Assembly: GCF_014274685.1 (NCBI RefSeq)
Contig: NZ_CP060393.1
Location: 1,857,501 to 1,921,500 of the forward strand
Direction of reading: 5' to 3'
DNA length: 64,000 nucleotides
Source of the DNA: Edaphobacter sp. 4G125
GTDB taxonomy: Bacteria; Acidobacteriota; Terriglobia; Terriglobales; Acidobacteriaceae
The notes under the pieces were generated by a model. That model was not told the origin of the DNA, ran no database searches, and saw only the letters and a list, made by a program, of their open reading frames with translations. Every line of letters begins with the position of its first letter. Within the stretch, counting starts at the first letter, position 1. Below are positions 28,986-37,771 of the stretch, piece by piece. The position numbers and the translations under genes are program-made.

Positions 28986-30911
28986 ATGCGTCTGAAGACG
29001 AAGCTGGTGGTGTCGGCTACTGGACTGACGTTTGCGATCGTTGCAGTGCTGTCGATTCTGTTTGTCGGAGAGTTGTTGCGACAGAGAATCGAACAGACGG
29101 CAGCGGCCAACGATGTGCTCGCCAGCCAGGTGACATTGATGACGAGGCAGGCGATTGAGACGGGCCTGCGGGCTAATCCTCCTTCGGACCTGAGCGATGA
29201 GGCGCTATCTGCAGCGGTTACAGATGCATTGCGCAACTACCAGCCGCTAACGGATGTAATGAACGCCATCATTCGCTATTCGCCTACAGTGCAGGATGTC
29301 AGCGTTACGGATGCCCAGGGCATCACCATCGTCAGTACAGATCCGGGGGAGGTCGGGCAGTCTCTAGAACATCGGAACAGCCTGGGAAGCATTCAGAACG
29401 GCAGCATTGCGTATCAGCGCAAGCAGGTCTTCGGGAGACCTCAGGTCTTCGACACAATGCAACCGCTGGATCGGAATGGAAAACCCTTTCTCGTGATCCA
29501 TGTCGGAGTGCGATCGACGTTTCTTCGAAACTCCTATGAACCATGGTTGAGAGCGGCTGGGCTGTTCGCGCTTCTGGCTGCGTTGGCTGCCATGCTTGCC
29601 TCTGCTGTGCTGGCAAATGCCGCGTTGCAGCCCATTGAGCAGATCAGCCGACAACTGGAAAAACTAACCTCGCAATCGGGTGAGGCGGCGGCGGGATCGA
29701 ATCAGGACGGAAGCGATACGGTGGTGCGGGTGTCGCAGACGATCTCGCGGCTGGGGGAGCAGATGCGCTCGCAGGAGGCAGGGTACACGGCACTGCAAGC
29801 GAATCTGAACCAGATGCTGGATGCCTTGCGGGATGGTGTGCTGTTGTTCAATGCAGACGGCCGAGCGATGATGGTCTCGGATGCGGTGGCATATTTTCTG
29901 AACCAGCCCCAGGACGATCTGATTGGCGAACGCGTAGAGGAGATCTTTGCGCCCGGTACGGCTCTGGGCTCTGCGGTGCACTCTGCTTTTGCGGAGGGAG
30001 AATCGGTAAGCGCTGAGAGTGTCACCCTGGAAGATGGACGGCAGGTACAGCTTTCCATCGACCGGTTCGATGATGGTCTGGGAGGAGGCAGTCTGGGAAC
30101 GCTGGTGACGCTGCGGGACCTGGAATCTGTGCTGCAACTGGGACAGGAGTTGGAGATATCGCGTCGACTGGCTGCGATTGGCCGCCTCACCGCGGGCGTG
30201 GGGCACGAAGTTAAGAACCCAATCAACGCAATGGTTGTGCATCTGGAGCTGTTACGCAGCAAGTTGGCGATTGCGGGGCCGGATGCGTTTGGAGGAGCGC
30301 AGCGGCATGTAGACATTCTTGCAGGCGAAATGCAGAGGCTCGATCGCGTAGTGCAGACGCTTGCCGACTTCTCTCGTCCTATGGAGATGAAGTTGCGTGA
30401 CCATGATATGCGTCAGGTAGTCAATGCAGTCATTGAGCTGACGGCAGCGGAGATGCATGAAAATGGCATACAGGTGGAGGTAGATGCTCCTGCCAAGCCT
30501 TTGATGGTTCGGATCGATTCAGAACTGGTTCGACAGGCACTGTTGAATCTATTTCTGAATGGGATGCAGGCGATGGCGCAGGGAGGAAGACTACGCATTC
30601 GGCTTTATCGAGATCACCTATTTGCTGTGGTAGAGGTAATGGATGAAGGAACGGGTATCCCTGCGGAGATTCTTCCGCGTATCTTTGAACTGTACTTCAC
30701 AACGAAGACAAGAGGGAGTGGAATCGGGTTGGCGATGACCTATCGCATCCTGCAGATGCATGGCGGAGCCTTGGATGTGAGATCGAATGCTGATCCCCAG
30801 GCTCAGGATCGTGGAACGACATTTACAGTTCGGTTGCCGATTGCTGTGGTGGAAACGAGAAAGGCCGTTGCGGCTGAAGCCAGTCGCCGGGTGATAGGAG
30901 AGCACGTTTGA
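28986..30911 (+). CDS. Membrane sensor histidine kinase, partner of the NtrC-type regulator
   Basis: 641 residues. Membrane helices at about 7-27 and 190-215 frame a ~160-residue periplasmic region. HAMP and coiled-coil sequence follow, then a PAS-like region (LRDGVLLFNADGRAMMVSDAV). HisKA carries the His in GVGHEVKNPINAMVVHLELL near residue 406, and the HATPase domain has FLNGMQAMAQGG and TKTRGSGIGLAMTYRI. The order and spacing (3 bases from the regulator, stop overlapping the next start) make this a two-component-plus-lipoprotein operon. The signal is probably envelope-related, which is an inference from the lipoprotein. Confidence 0.9.
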   Translation: MRLKTKLVVSATGLTFAIVAVLSILFVGELLRQRIEQTAAANDVLASQVTLMTRQAIETGLRANPPSDLSDEALSAAVTDALRNYQPLTDVMNAIIRYSPTVQDVSVTDAQGITIVSTDPGEVGQSLEHRNSLGSIQNGSIAYQRKQVFGRPQVFDTMQPLDRNGKPFLVIHVGVRSTFLRNSYEPWLRAAGLFALLAALAAMLASAVLANAALQPIEQISRQLEKLTSQSGEAAAGSNQDGSDTVVRVSQTISRLGEQMRSQEAGYTALQANLNQMLDALRDGVLLFNADGRAMMVSDAVAYFLNQPQDDLIGERVEEIFAPGTALGSAVHSAFAEGESVSAESVTLEDGRQVQLSIDRFDDGLGGGSLGTLVTLRDLESVLQLGQELEISRRLAAIGRLTAGVGHEVKNPINAMVVHLELLRSKLAIAGPDAFGGAQRHVDILAGEMQRLDRVVQTLADFSRPMEMKLRDHDMRQVVNAVIELTAAEMHENGIQVEVDAPAKPLMVRIDSELVRQALLNLFLNGMQAMAQGGRLRIRLYRDHLFAVVEVMDEGTGIPAEILPRIFELYFTTKTRGSGIGLAMTYRILQMHGGALDVRSNADPQAQDRGTTFTVRLPIAVVETRKAVAAEASRRVIGEHV

Positions 30912-31480
30912 TGTTGGATAGGAAGGTTGTGGTGACGAGATCCGCGATGCAATCTCTGGGGCTGGCCTGTGTGCTTGTCTTTGGAGTGAGCGGCTGCCGC
31001 CACAAACCAGTCGTGCCCCCTTTGCCTCCGATCACACAGCCTGTCGATTTGGTTGAAGTTCCGCGCCAGGAACCACCTCCCATGATTCAGCCTCCACACA
31101 TCACCTTGCCTCCGGTGCCCGTGGCCTCTGGCGCTCATCCCCATCGCGAACGCAGACGAAGAACGGCGACGGCGAATGCATCGACCCCTGAGACAGAGCC
31201 ATCCTCGACCAGCTCTCCCGAGACTGCCGCAATTGGTTCTCTTTCCTTGGGGGGAGTTGCGAATCCGCATGCGCAGCAGGAGGCCGCCGACTTGATTACT
31301 TCGATTGAAAAGCGGCTAAATGGTTTATCTGCTCAGAAAGCTGAAGGAGAAAAGCAGCAAGTGAGTCGCATCAGAAATTTTGAGAAGCAGGCCCAGGATG
31401 CGCTGAACTCAGGGGATGTCGAAGGAGCCAAGACGCTGGCGACCAAGGCGCGGCTGCTGTTGGACGATTTAGAGAAATAA
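30911..31480 (+). CDS. Proline-rich lipoprotein with C-terminal coiled coil
   Basis: 189 residues from ATG 30911, which overlaps the kinase stop by one base (TGATG). The N-terminus is a lipoprotein signal with a lipobox ending ...GVSGC (Cys ~26). A Pro/His-rich linker (KPVVPPLPPITQPVD, PPPMIQPPHITLPP) and Arg/Thr/Ser-rich stretch lead to a helical, coiled-coil-like end (AADLITSIEKRLNGLSAQK, VSRIRNFEKQAQDALNSGD, AKTLATKARLLLDDLEK). No known domain is recognised. Its place as the last gene of a two-component operon suggests a periplasmic partner of the kinase or a periplasm-spanning element. Confidence 0.7.
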   Translation: MLDRKVVVTRSAMQSLGLACVLVFGVSGCRHKPVVPPLPPITQPVDLVEVPRQEPPPMIQPPHITLPPVPVASGAHPHRERRRRTATANASTPETEPSSTSSPETAAIGSLSLGGVANPHAQQEAADLITSIEKRLNGLSAQKAEGEKQQVSRIRNFEKQAQDALNSGDVEGAKTLATKARLLLDDLEK

Positions 31481-31490
31481 TTTTTTGCAA

Positions 31491-31534
31491 AAGAAGAAGG
31501 GCTGACCGTATCAGGTCAGCCCTTCTTCTTTTCT
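31491..31534. terminator. Bidirectional intrinsic terminator between lipoprotein and secA
   Basis: A 17-bp perfect stem: AAGAAGAAGGGCTGACC (31491-31507) pairs with GGTCAGCCCTTCTTCTT (31514-31530), loop GTATCA. The plus tail is TTCTTTATG; the minus strand is followed by TTGCAAAAAATT. It serves both convergent genes. Confidence 0.9.
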
Positions 31535-31542
31535 TTATGAGA

Positions 31543-34524
31543 CTAAGCTTCTGCCCCGTGGCATTTCTTGAACTTCTTACCAGAACCGCATGGGCATGGA
31601 TCGTTGCGACCAACCTTTGCTCCTGTGACTCGTGGGGAATTGCCGTTGGTTGCGGTAGCCGTTCCCACGGCGCGGGCCTGATCCAGCTCGCGCTGCTTTT
31701 TCTGTTGGAACTCACGCTCCAGCGCATCGATGGTGGTGGAAGGAGCACGCGTAGGAATAGGAACCGGGGCGTGTTGTGGTGGAGCGGCTTCTTCAGCTGG
31801 AGGAGTATTTCCCAGGGCAGAGCCTGGGGGCATGAATCCTCCGAAGCCTGGAGGAAGCTGGTCGACGCTCTCGATGGGAGTACCATCCGGGCCGATGATC
31901 TGCATCCGGTAGAGGTGACGCAGCGTATCTTCCTGGAAGCGCAACATCATGCTCTCGAACATTTCAAAGGATTCCTTCTTGTAGGCCACCAGAGGATCCT
32001 GCTGAGCATAACCGCGTAGGCCGATACCTTCCTTCAGGTGATCCATCTGGAGAAGGTGGTCCTTCCATAGACCGTCGAGCACGCTCAGCATTACGACGCG
32101 TTCGTGATAACGCATTGCCTGCTGACCCAGGATGCGCTCCTTGATCTCGTAGCGCTCCTGCAACTTGGTAAAGATGGCCTCACCCAACTCATGGTGGCTC
32201 AGATTCGAAACATCGATCTCGTTCTCAAGATGCACGCCGAATTGATCGTAAAGCTGCGAGAACAGGGCTTCGACCTTCCACTCATCCGGGTGGACCTTCT
32301 CTGGAGCGTTTTCGTCGAGCAGGTTGGAGAGAATCGTGGAGAGATAGTCGTCCGTGATGAGCTGTTTCTGGTCGACGCCTCCCATAAGCTGTTTCCGCAG
32401 GCCATAGACGGCCTCACGCTGCTTGTTCATCACGTCGTCGTACTCAAGGACGTGTTTACGGGATTCAAAGTTCTGGGTTTCGACGGCCTTCTGCGCGGCT
32501 TCGATGCGACGGGAGATCATGCCGCTCTCGATGGGGACGCCCTCTTCCATGCCGAGCTTCTGCAGCAGGGTCGAGACCCACTCGCGCGCGAAGATGCGCA
32601 TCAGATCGTCTTCGAGTGAGAGATAGAAGCGCGAACCGCCGGGATCGCCCTGGCGTCCTGCGCGTCCGCGAAGCTGGTTATCGACGCGTCGACTCTCGTG
32701 GCGTTCGGTACCGATGATGTGTAGACCACCAGCGGCGATGACGGCCTCATGTTCCTTCTGGGCGGCGCTTGAGTGCGCAGCGACAGCGGCTTCCCATGCC
32801 TCCTGTGTTGCCTCGAACTCCTGCCCCTGGTAGTAGAAGCGGAACATGCCTGGCCCTGCCACGGGAGAGATGGTTCCCTCGGCAGCAGAGACAGCACGCG
32901 CCTGGGCTTTGCGGACGAGGTCCTGACGGGCGATGAAGTCTGCATTGCCGCCGAGAAGGATGTCGGTTCCGCGACCCGCCATGTTAGTGGCAATCGTAAC
33001 CATGCCAAGGCGGCCCGCCTGAGCGACGATCTCGGCTTCCTTCTCATGGAATTTGGCGTTCAAAACAACGTGGCGCACGCCTTTGCGCTTGAGAATTTCG
33101 GATAACAACTCCGATTTCTCAATGCTTGTGGTTCCCACCAGGACAGGCTGACGCTTCTCGTGAAGCTGGGCGATTTCGTCGGCTACGGCGAAGTACTTCT
33201 CCTTCGCGGTGCGATAGACGACGTCCGGATATTCGATACGTAGCATCGGCCGGTTGGTCGGGATCACGACGATGTCGAGCTTATAGATATTGTCGAACTC
33301 AGCGGCCTCGGTTTCAGCGGTACCGGTCATGCCGGAGAGCTTTTTGTACAGGCGGAAGTAGTTCTGGAAGGTGATAGTGGCCAGCGTCTGATCTTCCTTG
33401 CGGATCGTAACGCCTTCCTTGGCTTCGATGGCCTGGTGCAGACCATCGGACCAGCGGCGCCCGGGCATCAGACGGCCGGTGAACTCATCGACGATGATGA
33501 CCTCGCCCTCTTTGACCACGTACTCAACGTCTCTCTTGTAGAGAGCGTGGGCCTTGATGGCGGTTTCGACGTGATGCTTCAGGTCCCAGTTTTCCGGATC
33601 GGCGATGTTCCCGATGTCGAGCAGCTTTTCGATCTTCTCCCAGCCCTCGTCAGTAACGGTGATGGCGCGAGCCTTTTCATCGATGACGAAGTCTCCGGTC
33701 CAGGTTTTCGTCTCCAGCTTTTCGATCAGTTCGCCTTCTTCGAGCTGGGGGATAATGACGTTCACACGAACGTACTTGTCGGTGGTCTGGTCGGTGGGGC
33801 CCGAGATGATTAGCGGTGTCCGAGCCTCGTCGATGAGAATGGAGTCGACTTCGTCGACGATGCAGTAGTAGTGACCGCGCTGCACCTGATCGGCCAGCTC
33901 GAACTTCATGTTGTCGCGCAAGTAATCGAAGCCGAACTCGTTATTGGTTCCGTAAGTGATGTCGGCAGCATAGGCCTCACGGCGCTGCTGGTCGTCGAGG
34001 TCGTGCACGATCACACCGACAGAAAGCCCCAGGAAGCCATAGATCTTGCCCATCCATTCGGCGTCGCGCTTGGCCAGGTAGTCGTTAACAGTGACGACAT
34101 GGACGCCGTGGCCAGCCAGCGCATTTAGATAGCAGGGAAGCGTGGCGACCAGGGTCTTACCTTCACCGGTCCGCATCTCGGAGATTTTGCCGGAGTGTAG
34201 GACCGTTCCGCCAATTAACTGCACGTCGAAGTGGCGCATCTGCACCACGCGGCGGCCGGCCTCGCGAACAACGGCGAAGGCTTCCGGAAGGATCGCGTCC
34301 AGCGCGTCCTTTTCTGCAGCATGGCGCTCGTCTGCATCTTCGATTCCTGCGGTAGCGTCGGCGATCCGTTTCCGAAATTCTGCCGTTTTGTTGCGAAGCT
34401 CTTCATCGCTGAGGGCCTGCAGGGCCGGTTCCAGTGAGTTGATCTGGGCCACAAGGGGCAGCAGGCGCTTGACTGCGCGATCGTTACTGGTTCCAAAGAC
34501 TTTCTTTATGACTGAGTTAAACAA
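31543..34524 (-). CDS. secA: Preprotein translocase ATPase SecA
   Basis: 993 residues from the TTG at 34524; the frame continues to ATG 34557. I favour the TTG because AAAGGA lies seven bases before it and [18 protein letters not shown] matches the usual SecA start, while the ATG has AGGAG only two bases away. Motifs: Walker [41 protein letters not shown], and a C-terminal zinc motif [18 protein letters not shown] that binds SecB/ribosome. Long Ala/Pro linker before it. It powers export through SecYEG. The other start would add 11 residues encoded by a perfect palindrome. Confidence 0.95.
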   Translation of the reverse strand: MFNSVIKKVFGTSNDRAVKRLLPLVAQINSLEPALQALSDEELRNKTAEFRKRIADATAGIEDADERHAAEKDALDAILPEAFAVVREAGRRVVQMRHFDVQLIGGTVLHSGKISEMRTGEGKTLVATLPCYLNALAGHGVHVVTVNDYLAKRDAEWMGKIYGFLGLSVGVIVHDLDDQQRREAYAADITYGTNNEFGFDYLRDNMKFELADQVQRGHYYCIVDEVDSILIDEARTPLIISGPTDQTTDKYVRVNVIIPQLEEGELIEKLETKTWTGDFVIDEKARAITVTDEGWEKIEKLLDIGNIADPENWDLKHHVETAIKAHALYKRDVEYVVKEGEVIIVDEFTGRLMPGRRWSDGLHQAIEAKEGVTIRKEDQTLATITFQNYFRLYKKLSGMTGTAETEAAEFDNIYKLDIVVIPTNRPMLRIEYPDVVYRTAKEKYFAVADEIAQLHEKRQPVLVGTTSIEKSELLSEILKRKGVRHVVLNAKFHEKEAEIVAQAGRLGMVTIATNMAGRGTDILLGGNADFIARQDLVRKAQARAVSAAEGTISPVAGPGMFRFYYQGQEFEATQEAWEAAVAAHSSAAQKEHEAVIAAGGLHIIGTERHESRRVDNQLRGRAGRQGDPGGSRFYLSLEDDLMRIFAREWVSTLLQKLGMEEGVPIESGMISRRIEAAQKAVETQNFESRKHVLEYDDVMNKQREAVYGLRKQLMGGVDQKQLITDDYLSTILSNLLDENAPEKVHPDEWKVEALFSQLYDQFGVHLENEIDVSNLSHHELGEAIFTKLQERYEIKERILGQQAMRYHERVVMLSVLDGLWKDHLLQMDHLKEGIGLRGYAQQDPLVAYKKESFEMFESMMLRFQEDTLRHLYRMQIIGPDGTPIESVDQLPPGFGGFMPPGSALGNTPPAEEAAPPQHAPVPIPTRAPSTTIDALEREFQQKKQRELDQARAVGTATATNGNSPRVTGAKVGRNDPCPCGSGKKFKKCHGAEA

Positions 34525-34537
34525 GCCTGTGTCCTTT

Positions 34538-34557
34538 ATGCCGTCTGTAGACGGCAT
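34538..34557 (-). promoter_or_regulatory. Perfect 20-bp palindrome in the secA leader / 5' coding end
   Basis: ATGCCGTCT-GT-AGACGGCAT, an exact inverted repeat. In the secA mRNA it would form a stem directly before AAAGGA and the TTG start. If the ATG (34557) is used, the stem includes the start codon itself. Either way it could control translation of secA. It may also be a DNA-binding site. Confidence 0.55.
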
Positions 34558-34686
34558 ATCTCCTGTCGCCTGTCAGCGACATTTCCAGTGTAAATGTTTC
34601 GGAGAAGAGCCGCTCAGATGTCTGCAAATGGATAAGTGATTCATAGCAGGATAGAAACGCCAAACCCGATCTTACGACGCCCGGAT

Positions 34687-36300
34687 TTAGTGTCCACCCA
34701 TCGTCTCCGGATCTGGTTTGACGTTCTTATCCGGCAGCCGCATCACAAACGGCAACGGAACCAGGCACAGGATCACGACCGAAAGGATAAAGAATGCACT
34801 CTTGTAGCTCAGCATGGAGGCTTGGCGGAGCATCTCCTGGTAGGCACGACCGACGGCCATCTGTGCTGCCGTAGCCGCGGGTACTCCATGTGAGGTGAGG
34901 ATGGATATAACGCTGTCCATGTACCGGCGATAGGGAACGCTGCCGGGGATCACATTGGCGGCCAGAGCTGCTTGATGCACCTGGGCGCTGCGGGCGATAA
35001 ACGTCGTCAACAGGGCTGTTCCCATGCTGCCGCCCAGGTTGCGGGCGAAGTTGGAGAGGCTCGAGATTTGGTTGGTCTTGTCGAGGGGGACTCCGACGTA
35101 GTTCAGCGTGCTGATCGGGATAAAGATAAAAGGAAGCCCAATGACCTGGAGCATGCGCCATATCGTAACGGTTCCGAAGGCGGTGTTCAGGTCCAGACGG
35201 GTCAAATTATAGATACCGGCGGCGGTCGCGATATAACCCAGGGCGACCATGACACGAGGATCGCCTTTGCCCAGAGTGCGGCCAGCGACAGCCATCATCA
35301 CCATCATCACAAAACCAGCAGGAGACAACACCATGCCGGCCCGTTCCGCCGTGTAGCCCAGAAGCACCTGAAGATATTGCGGGATCAGAACGGTGCTTCC
35401 AAACAGCACCATACCCAGAATCAATTGCAGAAAGACGGCGGTTCCAAAGTTGCGATTTTTCAGCAGCTTTAAATCGACAATGGGGTGCGAGTGGTTCCAC
35501 TCCCAGATAGCGAAGACGATTAATGTGACCACTGCGAGAATCGCGAAGGTGGTGATCATCTGCGATCCGAACCAGTCTTTCTCCTGCCCTTTATCCAGGG
35601 TGAATTCTAGGAAGCCAACACCCATAGCCACCAGGCCCAGGCCGAAGAAGTCTACTTTTTCGTGCTTGGCTTCTTCGCGGCGCAGCTTCAGGTGAGGTGG
35701 ATCTTCCACCATCTGATTGCTCAGATAGAGTGACAGCAGGCCAACGGGGAGATTGATGAAGAAGATCCAATGCCAGTTGAAGTTATCTGTAATCCAGCCT
35801 CCGAGTGTGGGGCCGATGGCAGGCGCGACGACTACAGCCATTCCGTAAACCGCAAAGGCCTGACCGCGTTTTTCGATGGAGAAGGTGTCGGCGAGGATTG
35901 CTTGTTCACTGGGCGCCAACCCACCACCGCCTGCTCCCTGCAGAATGCGGGCAATGATCAGCATGGGCAAAGTCTGTGCGATACCGCAAAGCAGCGAGCA
36001 GACTGTAAACAACGCGACGCAGGTCATATAGAAGCGCTTGCGTCCAAAACGATTGGAGAGCCAGCCCGAGATGGGCAAGACGATCGCGCTCGAGACCAGA
36101 TAACTGGTCAATACCCAGGTGGCCTCTTCCTGACTGGCGCCAAGCGTTCCGGCCATGTGAGGAAGCGCAACGTTTGCAATCGAGGTGTCCAGCACCTCCA
36201 TAAAGGTCGCCAGAGTGACTGTAAGGGCGACGAGCCATGGGTTATGGCGCGGCTTCCATGCAGCGAAGGAGAGGTCCGGAGTGGCGACGGCAGTCGACAT
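34687..36300 (-). CDS. DHA2-family MFS drug exporter (EmrB/QacA type)
   Basis: 537 residues from ATG 36300; TTG 36309 is a possible alternative. About 14 membrane helices. Motif A of the family (GWLSNRFGRKRFYM), the antiporter motif region (LQGAGGGGLAPSEQAIL), and TLATFMEVLDTSIANVALPHMAG are clear. Exporters of this class use the proton gradient to expel drugs or lipophilic anions across the inner membrane, often with a periplasmic EmrA partner; none is seen here. It is divergent from a MarR regulator and shares a tandem operator with it. Confidence 0.92.
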   Translation of the reverse strand: MSTAVATPDLSFAAWKPRHNPWLVALTVTLATFMEVLDTSIANVALPHMAGTLGASQEEATWVLTSYLVSSAIVLPISGWLSNRFGRKRFYMTCVALFTVCSLLCGIAQTLPMLIIARILQGAGGGGLAPSEQAILADTFSIEKRGQAFAVYGMAVVVAPAIGPTLGGWITDNFNWHWIFFINLPVGLLSLYLSNQMVEDPPHLKLRREEAKHEKVDFFGLGLVAMGVGFLEFTLDKGQEKDWFGSQMITTFAILAVVTLIVFAIWEWNHSHPIVDLKLLKNRNFGTAVFLQLILGMVLFGSTVLIPQYLQVLLGYTAERAGMVLSPAGFVMMVMMAVAGRTLGKGDPRVMVALGYIATAAGIYNLTRLDLNTAFGTVTIWRMLQVIGLPFIFIPISTLNYVGVPLDKTNQISSLSNFARNLGGSMGTALLTTFIARSAQVHQAALAANVIPGSVPYRRYMDSVISILTSHGVPAATAAQMAVGRAYQEMLRQASMLSYKSAFFILSVVILCLVPLPFVMRLPDKNVKPDPETMGGH

Positions 36301-36335
36301 ATCAGGCAACTGATATAATATCAGCTAACTGATAT
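36299..36335. promoter_or_regulatory. Tandem MarR operator overlapping both divergent promoters
   Basis: Two exact inverted repeats with the same architecture, ATATCAG-GCAA-CTGATAT (36299-36316) and ATATCAG-CTAA-CTGATAT (36318-36335), one base apart, so their centres are 19 bp apart, close to two turns. A perfect TATAAT (36314-36319) for marR lies inside. The first repeat overlaps the last two bases of the exporter ATG codon. A dimer at each site should block both genes, as is known for MarR-type repressors. Confidence 0.85.
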
Positions 36336-36338
36336 TTC

Positions 36339-36842
36339 GTGGCACACCGAAACCACAAAACGAGGCTTGAGGCAGAAAGCGACGGCCAGCCCATCGCATT
36401 GCAGAGGCAGGCGCTGCGGAATATGAAGCGCATCCTGCTGCATTTCCGTTCCCGCATGGATGAAAGGTTGCGTCCACAGGGAGTGACGACAGCGCAGTTA
36501 CAGGTTCTCTTCGCAATCCATAATTCACCAGGAAGCTCTGGAGCGCAGCTTGCGCGAGCCTGTTACATTACCCCCCAAACCACGCAGACCCTGCTTCAAC
36601 ATCTGGAGAAGAACGGCTTCATCGTTCGTGGTAAAGATCGGGTCAATGACCGTATCGTTACGGCCAGAATTACTCCGGCTGGGGAAGAGCTGATCAAGAC
36701 GATTGAAAAAGAGGCCCACGTCATGCAAGGCAATCTATGGAGAGGAGTCTCCGAGCACGAGTTAGCTGGACTGGATGCTTTGCTTCAACGATGCCTGCAA
36801 AATCTGGGAATGGTAGACGACCTCTCGGAAGACTGTCGCTGA
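36339..36842 (+). CDS. MarR-family transcriptional regulator
   Basis: 167 residues from GTG 36339. With TATAAT at 36314-36319 the transcript would start ~13 bases before it, so it is nearly leaderless and no ribosome site is seen. The winged helix-turn-helix shows in TTAQLQVLFAIHNSPGSSG, ACYITPQTTQTLLQHLEKNGF and the wing GKDRVNDRIVTARITPAGEEL. It probably represses itself and the divergent exporter, and is released by a ligand that the exporter removes. The stop is two bases from the convergent DUF488 gene end. Confidence 0.9.
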   Translation: MAHRNHKTRLEAESDGQPIALQRQALRNMKRILLHFRSRMDERLRPQGVTTAQLQVLFAIHNSPGSSGAQLARACYITPQTTQTLLQHLEKNGFIVRGKDRVNDRIVTARITPAGEELIKTIEKEAHVMQGNLWRGVSEHELAGLDALLQRCLQNLGMVDDLSEDCR

Positions 36843-36843
36843 G

Positions 36844-37194
36844 TTATCTCTTGCGCTCAAGAAGTTTCTGCAATACGACCGCCTGGTTGTGCTCTTCGTC
36901 TTTTGCTCCATACAGCAAGGTGACTTTGCTCTGATGGGCGAGTTCTTTTAGCTGCGAAAGAGAGTCGTGGTCATGCTGCAGCTCGGCCAGGTACCGTTTT
37001 TGAAACTCCGACCACTTTGCAGGATCGTGACCAAACCATTTGCGAAGTTCATTGCTGGGAGCGACATCTTTGAGCCATAAATCCACTGCGGCATCTTCTT
37101 TGGAGAGGCCGCGCGGCCAGAGACGGTCGACAAGAATTCGCTTCCCGTCTGCTTTAGCGGGGGTCTCATATACACGTTTGATCGGGATTTGCAT
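36844..37194 (-). CDS. DUF488 (YeaO-like) protein
   Basis: 116 residues, the usual size. The hallmark ILVDRLWPRGLSKEDA and WLKDVAPSNELRKWFGHDP, and VTLLYGAKDEEHNQAVVLQ near the end, place it in the YeaO branch of DUF488. The function of the family is not established; the many conserved Arg, Trp and His suggest an enzyme or a small-ligand binder. It lies tail-to-tail with marR and 24 bases beyond the cupin gene, with which it may be co-transcribed. Confidence 0.88.
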   Translation of the reverse strand: MQIPIKRVYETPAKADGKRILVDRLWPRGLSKEDAAVDLWLKDVAPSNELRKWFGHDPAKWSEFQKRYLAELQHDHDSLSQLKELAHQSKVTLLYGAKDEEHNQAVVLQKLLERKR

Positions 37195-37218
37195 CTTGTC
37201 GCTCTTTCAAAATATCTA

Positions 37219-37626
37219 TTACGTTCCATAGCCTCGATGCTTCATGGCCAGCAGCTCCTGGTTGCTTGGCCAGGAGATTGTCAGCAGAAAGGCCGAATCT
37301 TCGAGCGATTCGACTTCGTGTGGGATGGAGGCTCCTAGCGTTACCAGGTTTCCTGTGCGAAGTTCGTGGGCTTTTCCCTGAGCGGTAAAGCGGATTGCGC
37401 CCTGGATGACCTGGACCGAGAGGGTGCCATCGGCGTGATGCTCCTTCATCCGGGAGTTTGGCTCCATGGTGATCAGTACCGTTCGGAAGTCCTCTTTTTT
37501 AAAGAGAGTCTTTGCATAGTGGCCGGCAGACCATGGTTTTTTATTGCGAGAGTCGGCGATCTCTTTTACCAAATCGAACTGGGCAAAGCTATCAATCATG
37601 TTTCCATCGGTTTTTGATGTGGTCAT
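37219..37626 (-). CDS. Cupin-domain protein
   Basis: 135 residues from ATG 37626, supported by GGAGGAGAG upstream; the frame extends to 37680. The cupin core has motif 1-like MKEHHADGTLSVQVIQG and motif 2-like LVTLGASIPHEVESLEDSA. The metal-site His residues are partly present (EHH, PHEV). Such small cupins often bind sugars or metals, or act as stress-response enzymes; no substrate can be named. It precedes the DUF488 gene in the same direction. Confidence 0.82.
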   Translation of the reverse strand: MTTSKTDGNMIDSFAQFDLVKEIADSRNKKPWSAGHYAKTLFKKEDFRTVLITMEPNSRMKEHHADGTLSVQVIQGAIRFTAQGKAHELRTGNLVTLGASIPHEVESLEDSAFLLTISWPSNQELLAMKHRGYGT

Positions 37627-37771
37627 GAATACTCTCCTCCAATGCGGGTTCATCCTACGCCTTTCTTTCTTTGGATGCATATTGTTACCAATAGGCTGAC
37701 TTCGGTGTGAGCTTCATTGCATACTGATGTTTCGTGCATATGCGTTTGATTTGCGCGAAGGGAGTGGATTT

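Noticed and set aside
27537-30911. NtrC-type regulator and kinase as the PrsR/PrsK pair for the PEP-CTERM genes
   Set aside because: The kinase lacks the characteristic PrsK multi-helix N-terminus, and the locus is 27 kb away; the link is possible but unsupported.
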